Assembly: GCA_050942995.1 (NCBI GenBank)
Contig: JBMNOI010000102.1
Span: forward strand, 1 to 13,753
DNA from: JBMNOI01 sp050942995
GTDB lineage: Bacteria; Chloroflexota; Anaerolineae; UBA1429
Direction: 5' to 3'
Length of the DNA: 13,753 nt
Shown here: piece after piece, positions 6,439 to 12,814 of the stretch
How the letters are laid out: every line of letters starts with the position of its first letter
How positions within the stretch are numbered: position 1 is the first letter of the stretch
Translations under genes and position numbers: made by a program
The notes under the pieces: model-generated
What the model saw: only the letters and a program-made list of their open reading frames with translations
The model's database searches: none
Told to the model about the DNA's origin: nothing

Positions 6439-6576
6439 ATGTCCGGCGGTGCACGCGCGCAGCATCGCGGCGCACATAGTGGTTCGTATATGGGGTACAT
6501 CAGAGGCGCAGTGCTCGAGCTAGAGGCTGCGCCTCTCGTGCTTATCCTGCCGGTAGCGTGTGCACCGGAAATATGA
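6439..6576 (+). CDS. Candidate small protein (45 aa) with strong ribosome-binding site
   Basis: An ORF of 45 residues beginning ATG 6439, preceded by AGGAGGTGG (6422-6430) with 8-base spacing, one of the best Shine-Dalgarno sites in the window. The N-terminal half is Gly/Ala/His/Arg-rich and the C-terminal half hydrophobic (VLELEAAPLVLILPVACAP), so it could be membrane-associated. I recognise no family. It ends 58 bases before the next gene at 6635. A 10-bp hairpin (6502-6536) lies inside it, so the region could instead be a leader peptide or a structured RNA. Confidence 0.3.
   Translation: MSGGARAQHRGAHSGSYMGYIRGAVLELEAAPLVLILPVACAPEI
6502..6536. repeat. 10-bp perfect inverted repeat upstream of the unrecognised gene
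   Basis: AGAGGCGCAG (6502-6511) and CTGCGCCTCT (6527-6536) with a 15-base loop that itself contains the palindrome GCTCGAGC. A second small hairpin, CCGGT/ACCGG, follows at about 6550-6568. No T-run follows either. They may end the upstream transcript or shape the leader of the gene at 6635. Confidence 0.45.
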
Positions 6577-6634
6577 TAGAGGATTGCGAGTATGGGCGCG
6601 GGAGAGGTCACCATCCCGCGGGGGACGGGCTGGT

Positions 6635-7918
6635 ATGAAGCTACTGCTGGATCCGGGGCATTCGCATCGCTGGCATCGGAACATGCGCCGATGGCTGGAT
6701 CTGTACGAGGGCGATGGTGCGCCGCTGGATGATGTGGCGTTTACGTGTAATCTGGCGCCCGGGCTCGGCGCCATCAAGGTGGCGCTGCTCCACTACGTGG
6801 CCGAACGCCACCTGTATCTGGCCCAGATGGACATGTTGAGCGCGGCCATGGAGGTGACGCCGGCAGAGTGGGCCGGGGAGGTGGACTCGCTGGCCCTGCG
6901 TGGCATGACCGATTTCCTCGGTGATGTGCGTACCCTTCTGACCCCCGATCTCGTCGAGCTGGTGGGAGATGTCGATCTCTCGCCCGAGGCCAGCCTGGGC
7001 GATCTGTTTGCCGATGCCTGGCCTGTGGGATTGCACGATCTGGAGCGTGAGACCCTGGCGCGCCCGCGCGATCGAGCGTTGCTGGGGCGCTGGCTGCATA
7101 TTACCCTGCAGGCCAAGCTGGGCGAGGCGATGCAGACCTTTCGCCGGAGCGCGCTGGGTTACTGGCTGGCGCGACGCCATCGGAGCGCGGCCCCCCTGCG
7201 CGAGGTGGTTGCGGCCAATGTGGAGCCCTTTGGCTGGCGGCTCTCTCAGATCATGCACCGGCAATTTGTCCCCGAAAAGGTGGATCCACGCAGCCACCGA
7301 CGGCTGCGCTGGAGCGGCACGCGTATGGATTCAGAGGTGCGCGAGCTATCGCCCATCCTTCCCAACGGGACCGACGACATTAGAGTGCGCTTGCGAGGGA
7401 TCCGGCAGGTGCTCGCCGATGGCCTCATTCGGGGCCGGCCTATCTCCGGCAGCCGACGGATGATCACCTGCCCGAGGCGGGATGTCGATCTCTTGACGGC
7501 GCGATATGCCGCCGAGACCTGGGGCTATTGCCCGGACGAGAGTGTGTACCGGATCCTGTGCGGCTTTTGTTATATGCACGCGCTGACCGAGACGGTACGC
7601 AATGTGCCCGGTTTTCTGTGGGTCAATCGGGTAGAGGCCATGCCCTACCATGGCCGCTCCAGCCAGTGTATGTTCCGCTGGGAGCTGGCGCTGCGTCCCG
7701 ATGCGTTGCTGGGGCGTCAGGACAGGGCGCGTCTGCACTATGTGCAACAGATGATCAAAGATCCCCCTTCTCCGATCGTGCTGAGCGATCTGGATATGGA
7801 CGCGCTACAGACGAATATCCGCCATCGTGTCTGGGATCGTTCTTGTTTCGATGCCGGATGGGCAGCCGGGGCTCCGGCCGCGATCGACGGTGAGGCGGCG
7901 CTCGAGGTCGGAAGTTGA
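6635..7918 (+). CDS. Protein of unknown function with a C-terminal Cys cluster
   Basis: A 427-residue protein that I do not recognise. It has no signal peptide or membrane helix. The N-terminal 200 residues look helical and rich in Leu, Asp, Glu and Arg. The middle is basic (HRQFVPEKVDPRSHRRLRWSG, roughly residues 208-228). The C-terminal part has four cysteines, C279, C299, C309 and C312 (C-x19-C-x9-C-x2-C), with nearby His (CGFCYMH), which could bind zinc or another metal. C-terminal segments such as WVNRVEAMPYHGRSSQCMFRW look like a conserved globular core. The frame is open from GTG 6560, but ATG 6635 is preferred because the extension is Arg-rich and overlaps hairpins; the GGGGGA before 6635 is only a fair ribosome-binding site. 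No neighbour suggests its job. Confidence 0.65.
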   Translation: MKLLLDPGHSHRWHRNMRRWLDLYEGDGAPLDDVAFTCNLAPGLGAIKVALLHYVAERHLYLAQMDMLSAAMEVTPAEWAGEVDSLALRGMTDFLGDVRTLLTPDLVELVGDVDLSPEASLGDLFADAWPVGLHDLERETLARPRDRALLGRWLHITLQAKLGEAMQTFRRSALGYWLARRHRSAAPLREVVAANVEPFGWRLSQIMHRQFVPEKVDPRSHRRLRWSGTRMDSEVRELSPILPNGTDDIRVRLRGIRQVLADGLIRGRPISGSRRMITCPRRDVDLLTARYAAETWGYCPDESVYRILCGFCYMHALTETVRNVPGFLWVNRVEAMPYHGRSSQCMFRWELALRPDALLGRQDRARLHYVQQMIKDPPSPIVLSDLDMDALQTNIRHRVWDRSCFDAGWAAGAPAAIDGEAALEVGS

Positions 7919-7975
7919 TGATGGCGCGTCTGTGAGCGATATCGACGGCGTGTTCCCCGCTGAATTGCGTCATTC

Positions 7976-7993
7976 ACCGGCATACCCGCCGGT
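7976..7993. terminator. Small hairpin after the unknown gene, possible terminator
   Basis: ACCGGC (7976-7981) and GCCGGT (7988-7993) form a 6-bp stem with a 6-base loop in the 158-base spacer between the unknown gene and the MazG-like gene. A second short stem (AGGCG/CGCCT) followed by TTTT comes just after, near 8004-8036. Confidence 0.3.
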
Positions 7994-8076
7994 CCATCAG
8001 GGTGAGGCGTGCTGGCATCGGCGCCTGCCATTTTCCATCGGAGCCGCGTGACAATCATCGAGCATCGGAAAAGGTC

Positions 8077-8418
8077 ATGAAAGAGATCCTGGACAAGAAC
8101 CACCCCACATTGCGCGATCTGCAGGCGTTTCACGAATGGCTCGACCGCGAGAAAGGCTTTGACACGGACATGTTCCGCAATGTCGCCTTTTTATCGGGCG
8201 AGATCGGCGAGGTCGTCAAGGCCATTCGAGAGATCCACTGGGCACAGAACGAGGACGGGGGGCAACTGGCCCGGGCGCACATGGGGGAGGAGCTGGCCGA
8301 TTGCCTGGCGTACATCCTCAAGCTGGCCAACTGTGCCGGTGTCGATCTGCAGGATGCCTATCGCTGCAAGATGAAACGCAACGTGACGCGTACCTGGCCT
8401 GGGCACCCCCGGCGCTGA
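8077..8418 (+). CDS. MazG-like nucleotide pyrophosphohydrolase
   Basis: A 113-residue protein of the all-alpha NTP pyrophosphatase (MazG-like) group. These cytoplasmic enzymes hydrolyse (d)NTPs to the monophosphate plus pyrophosphate, often clearing damaged or surplus nucleotides. The metal-binding signature ExxE...ExxD is visible: E42-x2-E45 in GEIGEVVKAI, and E72-x2-D75 in GEELADCLAY. It is a single-domain form, about half the length of the two-domain MazG. The start is ATG 8077, where homology begins; the frame runs open to 8002 but that extension is not family-like, and AAAGG (about 8070-8074) lies upstream. A Nudix hydrolase gene follows, so the pair has a nucleotide clean-up theme. Exact substrate is unknown. 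Confidence 0.82.
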   Translation: MKEILDKNHPTLRDLQAFHEWLDREKGFDTDMFRNVAFLSGEIGEVVKAIREIHWAQNEDGGQLARAHMGEELADCLAYILKLANCAGVDLQDAYRCKMKRNVTRTWPGHPRR

Positions 8419-8419
8419 C

Positions 8420-8448
8420 TTGTCGGCAGAGGCACGCACGGCTATGAT
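8420..8448 (+). promoter_or_regulatory. Sigma70-like promoter for the Nudix gene
   Basis: TTGTCG (8420-8425), 17-base spacer, TATGAT (8443-8448). It lies directly after the MazG-like stop and would make the Nudix gene its own transcription unit with a leader of about 50 bases. Confidence 0.5.
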
Positions 8449-8505
8449 GGCGCGGTGACATTCGGGGGCCCGAATTCGAGATGCTGAACGACCAAGGAGG
8501 CGATT

Positions 8506-9144
8506 ATGGATCCGCGCTGGCTAGACTGGGCGCGTCGCTTACAGGCTATCGCTCAGAATGGGCTCACCTTCGTCGATGACCCGTATGATTTGGAGCGATA
8601 TGAGCAGATTCGGCAGATCGCCGCCGAGATGATGGCCGTCGGCGCCGACAGCGCCATCGAGCCGGTGCTGGCCCTGTTCGAAGGCGAGACGGGTTATGCC
8701 ACGCCCAAGGTCGATGTGCGCGGATGCGTGTTCCACGACGGGCGGTTGTTGCTGGTCCGGGAGCGGAGCGACGGGCGCTGGACTCTGCCCGGTGGCTGGG
8801 CCGATGTGGGCGAGTCACCGGCTCAGAGTGTGGCCCGTGAGGTGTATGAGGAATCGGGCTACAGGGTTCGGGCGGCCAAACTGCTGGCGGTATATGACCG
8901 TGCTCTTCACCCGCATACGCCGCCCTACCCCTACCATATCTATAAACTCTTTTTCCGCTGCGATCTCGAGGATCCGGCGCCTGTTGCAGAGCAGGTGTCG
9001 CGGACGGATCATGAGATCAGCCACGTAGGATTCTTTGCCGAGGACGCGCTGCCCGAGCTCTCGATCTCGCGGGTGACGCCGGAGCAGATCGCGCGTATGT
9101 TCGCCCATTCTCGTCATCCCGGGTGGCCCACCGACTTTGATTGA
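8506..9144 (+). CDS. Nudix hydrolase with N-terminal Nudix_N domain (nucleoside-diphosphate-X type)
   Basis: A 212-residue cytoplasmic hydrolase of nucleoside diphosphates linked to another moiety, such as ADP-ribose. The N-terminal domain (about residues 1-62) has the WLDWARRLQAIAQNGLTF and DLERYEQIRQIAAE pattern of the small helical domain that precedes some Nudix enzymes (Nudix_N). The Nudix domain follows with a full box: G97-x5-E103-x7-R111-E112-V-Y-E115-E116-S-G118, matching GX5EX7REUXEEXGU, so the Mg-binding Glu residues are intact. A perfect AAGGAGG (8494-8500) stands five bases before ATG 8506. It is similar in layout to proteins annotated as ADP-ribose pyrophosphatase (YjhB-like), but the substrate is not proven by sequence. 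Confidence 0.88.
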   Translation: MDPRWLDWARRLQAIAQNGLTFVDDPYDLERYEQIRQIAAEMMAVGADSAIEPVLALFEGETGYATPKVDVRGCVFHDGRLLLVRERSDGRWTLPGGWADVGESPAQSVAREVYEESGYRVRAAKLLAVYDRALHPHTPPYPYHIYKLFFRCDLEDPAPVAEQVSRTDHEISHVGFFAEDALPELSISRVTPEQIARMFAHSRHPGWPTDFD

Positions 9145-9155
9145 CGTCGCAGGGG

Positions 9156-9186
9156 TTGTACGGCAGCAGCCGTTTTGTGCTACAAT
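9156..9186 (+). promoter_or_regulatory. Possible promoter for the GH172 gene
   Basis: TTGTAC (9156-9161), 19-base spacer, TACAAT (9181-9186, 5 of 6). The spacer is longer than ideal. The start codon is about 57 bases further on. Confidence 0.4.
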
Positions 9187-9242
9187 CCGATGGTGATTCT
9201 CTTGCGGGGGACGGATGCCCCGCCCAAGAAGGCAAAGGAGTC

Positions 9243-10337
9243 ATGATGACGGCATTTAACGGCTTGGGGATGAACTTGGGCAACCTCTCGCGCCTGAGCA
9301 GCGCCAAAACGCGCTCGATCAGCGCCGAGAACTTTACCGGCGAAAAGGGCCGTGGGGGCATGGCCACCGAGGGCACCGGCGCCAACGCGGCGCGGGATCT
9401 CGGTTTGGGCTGGAAGGTCTCGCCCAGCGTCAGCATCGGGGCAGGGGAAACCTTTACGCTGGCCGATATCGAGGGGCCGGGAGCCATCCAGTCCATGTGG
9501 TTTACCGGCACCATGGCGCGGCGCCCGGGGCTGGGGCGATTCTTTATCCTGCGCATCTACTGGGACGATCAGGATATCCCCTCGGTCGAGTGTCCGCTGA
9601 ACGACTTTTTCGCCAATAGCTGGGGCGGCTATGCCCAGGTGAGCTCGATGCCGGTGGTCGTAAACCCCAACGGCGGGCTGAACTGCTATTGGGAGATGCC
9701 CTTTCGCAAGCGTTGTCGCATGACGCTGGAGAACATTCACACCGAGGATATGATCTGCTACTATCAGATCAACTATACCCTCACCGATGTGCCCGATGAT
9801 GCGGCCTATTTCCACGCCCAGTTTCGCCGCGTAAACCCGTTGCCCTACAAAGAGGTGTATACCATCGTCGACGGCATTCGCGGGCGAGGGCACTATGTGG
9901 GCACGGTGCTGGCCTGGGGAGTGAACAACTGCGGCTGGTGGGGCGAGGGAGAGATCAAGTTCTATATCGACGGAGACGGCGAGTTCCCCACCATTTGCGG
10001 CACGGGCACCGAGGATTATGTGGGGGGCGCCTATAACTGGGACGTGAACGGGGAATATGTGACCTATACCACCCCCTTCCTCGGGATGCACCAGGTGATT
10101 CGCCCTGACGGCACCTACCGTTCTCAGCAGCGCTTTTGCATGTACCGCTGGCATGTGATGGATCCCATCCGCTTCGAGAGCGACCTGCGGGTGACCATTC
10201 AGGCGCTGGGGTGGCGCGACGGCGGCCGCTACCTGCCTTTGCAGGACGATATCGCCTCGGTGGCGTACTGGTATCAGACGTTACCCACGCCCGCTTTTCC
10301 GGCGCTTCCCGATCGTGACGGGCTGGAGATCATCTAG
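9243..10337 (+). CDS. DUF2961 / GH172 family glycoside hydrolase
   Basis: A 364-residue protein of the DUF2961 family, now classed as GH172. Characterised members include a difructose-dianhydride I synthase/hydrolase and D-arabinofuranosidases; they are jelly-roll oligomers using two catalytic Glu residues. Both expected motifs are present: WWGEGEIKFYIDGD with E235/E237, and CGTGTEDYVGGAYNW with E257. Other family hallmarks are GPGAIQSMWFT near the N-terminus and YWEMPFRKRCRMTLEN in the middle. No signal peptide or lipobox is seen, so it should act in the cytoplasm. The start is ATG 9243 or the adjacent ATG 9246, which is slightly better spaced from AAAGGAG; upstream in-frame residues from 9141 do not look like protein. 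No sugar transporter or regulator lies beside it, so the substrate cannot be inferred from context. Confidence 0.88.
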   Translation: MMTAFNGLGMNLGNLSRLSSAKTRSISAENFTGEKGRGGMATEGTGANAARDLGLGWKVSPSVSIGAGETFTLADIEGPGAIQSMWFTGTMARRPGLGRFFILRIYWDDQDIPSVECPLNDFFANSWGGYAQVSSMPVVVNPNGGLNCYWEMPFRKRCRMTLENIHTEDMICYYQINYTLTDVPDDAAYFHAQFRRVNPLPYKEVYTIVDGIRGRGHYVGTVLAWGVNNCGWWGEGEIKFYIDGDGEFPTICGTGTEDYVGGAYNWDVNGEYVTYTTPFLGMHQVIRPDGTYRSQQRFCMYRWHVMDPIRFESDLRVTIQALGWRDGGRYLPLQDDIASVAYWYQTLPTPAFPALPDRDGLEII

Positions 10338-10380
10338 GGGCTGTTGCGTGCGCGCCGCATATCCGAGGCGATGCGAATTC

Positions 10381-10408
10381 TTGACGGCGCCGTTTGCCGG
10401 TATATAAT
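10381..10408 (+). promoter_or_regulatory. Strong sigma70-like promoter of the moxR operon leader
   Basis: TTGACG (10381-10386, 5 of 6), 16-base spacer, perfect TATAAT (10403-10408). Transcription should begin near 10415, about 210 bases before the moxR start, with a terminator in between. Confidence 0.7.
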
Positions 10409-10414
10409 GCCGGT

Positions 10415-10625
10415 AGATGGCGATGAGGCTCGCCCGGGTGCGTGCGCCCCGGACCGTCCACTGAGGACCGATAGCCTCTACCGATTCAGGTAACGGATGA
10501 CCTGGGGGGTAGAGGCTTTTTTTCGTTATGACCGCCTCATCATAAGGGGCGAGCCTCGGAAACGCCGTCGTGGGCGACGCGAAACGGCCTGTGCGATCAA
10601 CATGACCAGCAGAAAGGATACGACG
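10415..10625 (+). promoter_or_regulatory. Attenuator-like leader of the moxR operon (or a short terminated RNA)
   Basis: The leader holds an intrinsic terminator (10473-10523) between the promoter and the gene. GAGGCT (10425-10430) can pair with AGCCTC (10473-10478), the 5' arm of the terminator, forming a competing anti-terminator. A longer segment, GAGGCTCGCCC (10425-10435), is also the exact complement of GGGCGAGCCTC (10547-10557) beyond the terminator. GATGAGGC (10422-10429) also complements GCCTCATC (10534-10541). A GC-rich hairpin (about 10434-10452, one bulge) and a short GTCC/GGAC stem lie between. I do not recognise a known riboswitch class, and no leader peptide is obvious. Confidence 0.45.
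10473..10523 (+). terminator. Intrinsic terminator within the moxR leader
   Basis: AGCCTCTACC (10473-10482) pairs perfectly with GGTAGAGGCT (10508-10517), and seven T's (10517-10523) follow. The 25-base loop has an inner CAGGT/ACCTG stem. It is the only textbook Rho-independent terminator in the window. It lies downstream of the 10381 promoter and 102 bases before moxR, so it would cut that transcript to about 110 bases unless bypassed. Confidence 0.8.
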
Positions 10626-11603
10626 ATGCCACCAGATGTTCAGACGATCAGGCAGGTGGGGCAACAGATTCGGGAGAATGTGGGTCGTGTGTTGGTGGGC
10701 AAGAGCGACGTCATCGAGCTGATGCTTGTGGCCATGCTGTGTGAAGGACATGTGTTGATCGAGGATATCCCCGGCGTCGGCAAGACGTTGCTGGCCAAAT
10801 CTCTGGCCCGCAGCCTGGGATGCAGTTTCCGCCGCATCCAGTTCACCCCCGATCTACTGCCCTCGGATATTATCGGAGTGAGCATCTATCACCAGGGCCG
10901 GGGCGAGTTCGAGTTCAAGCCGGGGCCGATTTTCAGCCAGATCGTGCTGGCCGACGAGATCAACCGCGCCGGCCCCCGCACACAGAGCGCCCTGCTGGAA
11001 GAGATGCAAGAACGCCAGGTGACGGTAGACGGGCGCACCTATCCTCTAGAGCGCCCCTTTATGGTGCTGGCCACGCAGAACCCCATCGAGCTGGAGGGCA
11101 CCTTTCCCCTGCCCGAGGCCCAGGTCGATCGCTTTTTGATCAACCTGAATATGGGCTACCCGGACGAGGATGAGGAGCGACTTATTCTGCGTCGTTTTCG
11201 CAAGGACGATCCGCTGGTGACGCTGGAGCCGGTCGTGTCGGCAGAGACTATTCTGGAGTTGATCCAGGCCTGCCGCGATGTGTTCGTCCACGAGGCCATC
11301 GAGGGCTATATCATCGCCCTGGCCAAAGCGACGCGCCAGGATGACGACCTGATGCTGGGGGTGAGCCCGCGTGGAACTCTGGCGCTCTATCATACCTGCC
11401 AGGCGCTGGCGGCGCTGCGAGGGCGGAACTATGTGATTCCCGATGACGTGCAGGATCTGGCCGAGCCGGTTCTGGCGCACCGGCTGATTCCGAGCACGCG
11501 GATGCGCTTGCGTGGCGATACGGTGCGGGGCATCCTGCGGCGGATTCTGGAGACGGTGCCGGTGCCGGTGGAGGAGAACTGGGCCGGCGGAGCGGCGGCA
11601 TGA
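10626..11603 (+). CDS. moxR: MoxR-family AAA+ ATPase
   Basis: A 325-residue AAA+ ATPase of the MoxR group, thought to act as a chaperone that helps activate or assemble partner complexes, including DUF58 and VWA-type proteins. Walker A is IPGVGKT (residues 48-54, K53). Walker B is VLADEINRA (107-115, D110/E111). SALLEEMQERQVTVDG follows, then sensor 1 in ATQNPIELEGTFPLPEAQVDRF (N152, Arg finger candidate R169). The C-terminal lid has GVSPRG near residue 250 as sensor 2. Length is normal. The start is ATG 10626 with AAAGGA seven bases upstream; the frame is open back to 10497, but that runs through the terminator and is rejected. The stop overlaps the DUF58 start (ATGA), indicating translational coupling. 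Confidence 0.95.
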   Translation: MPPDVQTIRQVGQQIRENVGRVLVGKSDVIELMLVAMLCEGHVLIEDIPGVGKTLLAKSLARSLGCSFRRIQFTPDLLPSDIIGVSIYHQGRGEFEFKPGPIFSQIVLADEINRAGPRTQSALLEEMQERQVTVDGRTYPLERPFMVLATQNPIELEGTFPLPEAQVDRFLINLNMGYPDEDEERLILRRFRKDDPLVTLEPVVSAETILELIQACRDVFVHEAIEGYIIALAKATRQDDDLMLGVSPRGTLALYHTCQALAALRGRNYVIPDDVQDLAEPVLAHRLIPSTRMRLRGDTVRGILRRILETVPVPVEENWAGGAAA

Positions 11604-12814
11604 GAGGCGGCGTGTGGTGGTTCGCCCTGGCTGTGATGTTGCTGCTGGCCACCATTCTGCGCCAGGGGGCGCTGGCGGCTCTTGCGCTGGGGCTGGCTAT
11701 CGCCGGGGGTGCCTCGGAGCTGTGGGCACGCCATTGCCTGACCGAGGTGACCTATCGACGTCGGTTTGGCGCGAAGCATCTGATCTACGGCGAAGAGACC
11801 ACCCTGAGCCTCGAATTCATCAACGCCAAGATGCTGCCCCTGGCCTGGCTGATGGTGTATGACGAGTTCCCGGCGCAGGTGGAGCTGTTGACGGGAGAGT
11901 TGCAGCGGCCCAATGCCCGGGGGCGGGGGTGGCTGACGAACCTCGTATCGCTCAAGTGGTACGAACGGGTGACCCGCGAGTACCGCATTCGAGGCGCCCA
12001 TCGGGGGCGGTTCGCATGCGGCCCGGCAGAGATCGTCTCGGGCGATATCTTTGGCGCACGTCGCCAACGGCGGCAGGAAGAGCATGTGGACTGGCTGGTG
12101 GTCTATCCCAGGGTGGTGCCCGTCGAGGCGCTGGGGCTTCCGGCGGGGCGCCCCATGGGCGAATGGCTGGCGCGTCGTCGCATCATGGAGGATCCGCTGC
12201 GTTTTGCCACGACCCGCGAATACCGCCCGGGAGATAACCCCCGGCATATCCACTGGAAATTGACGGCCCGCACCGGCGTGTTGCAGATAAAGCAGTTCGA
12301 CGCCAGCGATACTCTGGCCATCACCCTGGCGGTGGATGTACAGACCACCGCGGGGGCGTACGAGTACAACCCGGAGATGCTGGAATATGTGATCACAGTG
12401 GCGGCCTCTCTGGCTACGCGCGCCCTGGACGAACGGCATATGGTGGGCCTGTGCGCTAACGACATCGACGAGGACGGCAGCCTGTGGGTGCATCTGCCGC
12501 CGGATCGGCGGCCCCGCCAGCTGGAGCAGGTGATGACGACGCTGGCCGGCCTTCGTCCATTGAGGGGCCTGCCCTTTTCTCACATGCTGCACACCCTGAT
12601 GCCCCACCTGCCCTTTGGGGGGACGGTGGTGGCGATCAGCGCCATGCCCGACGACGACCTGTACCTGTCTCTGGCCGATCTGCAACGCGCGGGGCATCCG
12701 GTGCTGCTGCTGACGGTGGGCGATCAAGATCCCGATGTGCCGCACTATCTATCGAGCTATCATCTGGGAGGAGCCGATGATTGGCAGCATCTTGAGGCGC
12801 TGGAACTGGCTTGA
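11600..12814 (+). CDS. DUF58 domain-containing membrane-anchored protein
   Basis: A 404-residue DUF58 protein, the usual partner encoded after MoxR. Two hydrophobic segments at about 5-20 and 25-38 anchor it in the membrane, and the rest should be cytoplasmic. The family signature is visible near residues 208-225 (YRPGDNPRHIHWKLTART), preceded by DPLRFATTREY. After it comes a Rossmann-like, VWA-resembling region beginning ITLAVDVQTT. Its biochemical role is not established; it is considered a MoxR client or partner in envelope-related functions. The start overlaps the moxR stop by four bases (ATGA). It overlaps the next gene by 38 bases. Confidence 0.92.
   Translation: MRGGVWWFALAVMLLLATILRQGALAALALGLAIAGGASELWARHCLTEVTYRRRFGAKHLIYGEETTLSLEFINAKMLPLAWLMVYDEFPAQVELLTGELQRPNARGRGWLTNLVSLKWYERVTREYRIRGAHRGRFACGPAEIVSGDIFGARRQRRQEEHVDWLVVYPRVVPVEALGLPAGRPMGEWLARRRIMEDPLRFATTREYRPGDNPRHIHWKLTARTGVLQIKQFDASDTLAITLAVDVQTTAGAYEYNPEMLEYVITVAASLATRALDERHMVGLCANDIDEDGSLWVHLPPDRRPRQLEQVMTTLAGLRPLRGLPFSHMLHTLMPHLPFGGTVVAISAMPDDDLYLSLADLQRAGHPVLLLTVGDQDPDVPHYLSSYHLGGADDWQHLEALELA

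Noticed and set aside
6635..6670. LLLDPGH at the start of the unknown protein, resembling the DPGHGG motif of N-acetylmuramoyl-L-alanine amidases
   Set aside because: The following residues (SHRWHRN) do not fit, and none of the later amidase motifs (Glu and His zinc ligands in their context) is visible. Treated as coincidence.
10497..10625. In-frame extension of MoxR upstream to 10497
   Set aside because: It would translate through the intrinsic terminator hairpin and is Arg-rich and unlike the family N-terminus. ATG 10626 has its own ribosome-binding site.
11429..12745. 438-codon minus-strand ORF opposite moxR and DUF58
   Set aside because: It is antisense to two confidently identified family proteins, with a His/Gln/Arg-rich composition and no recognisable domain.
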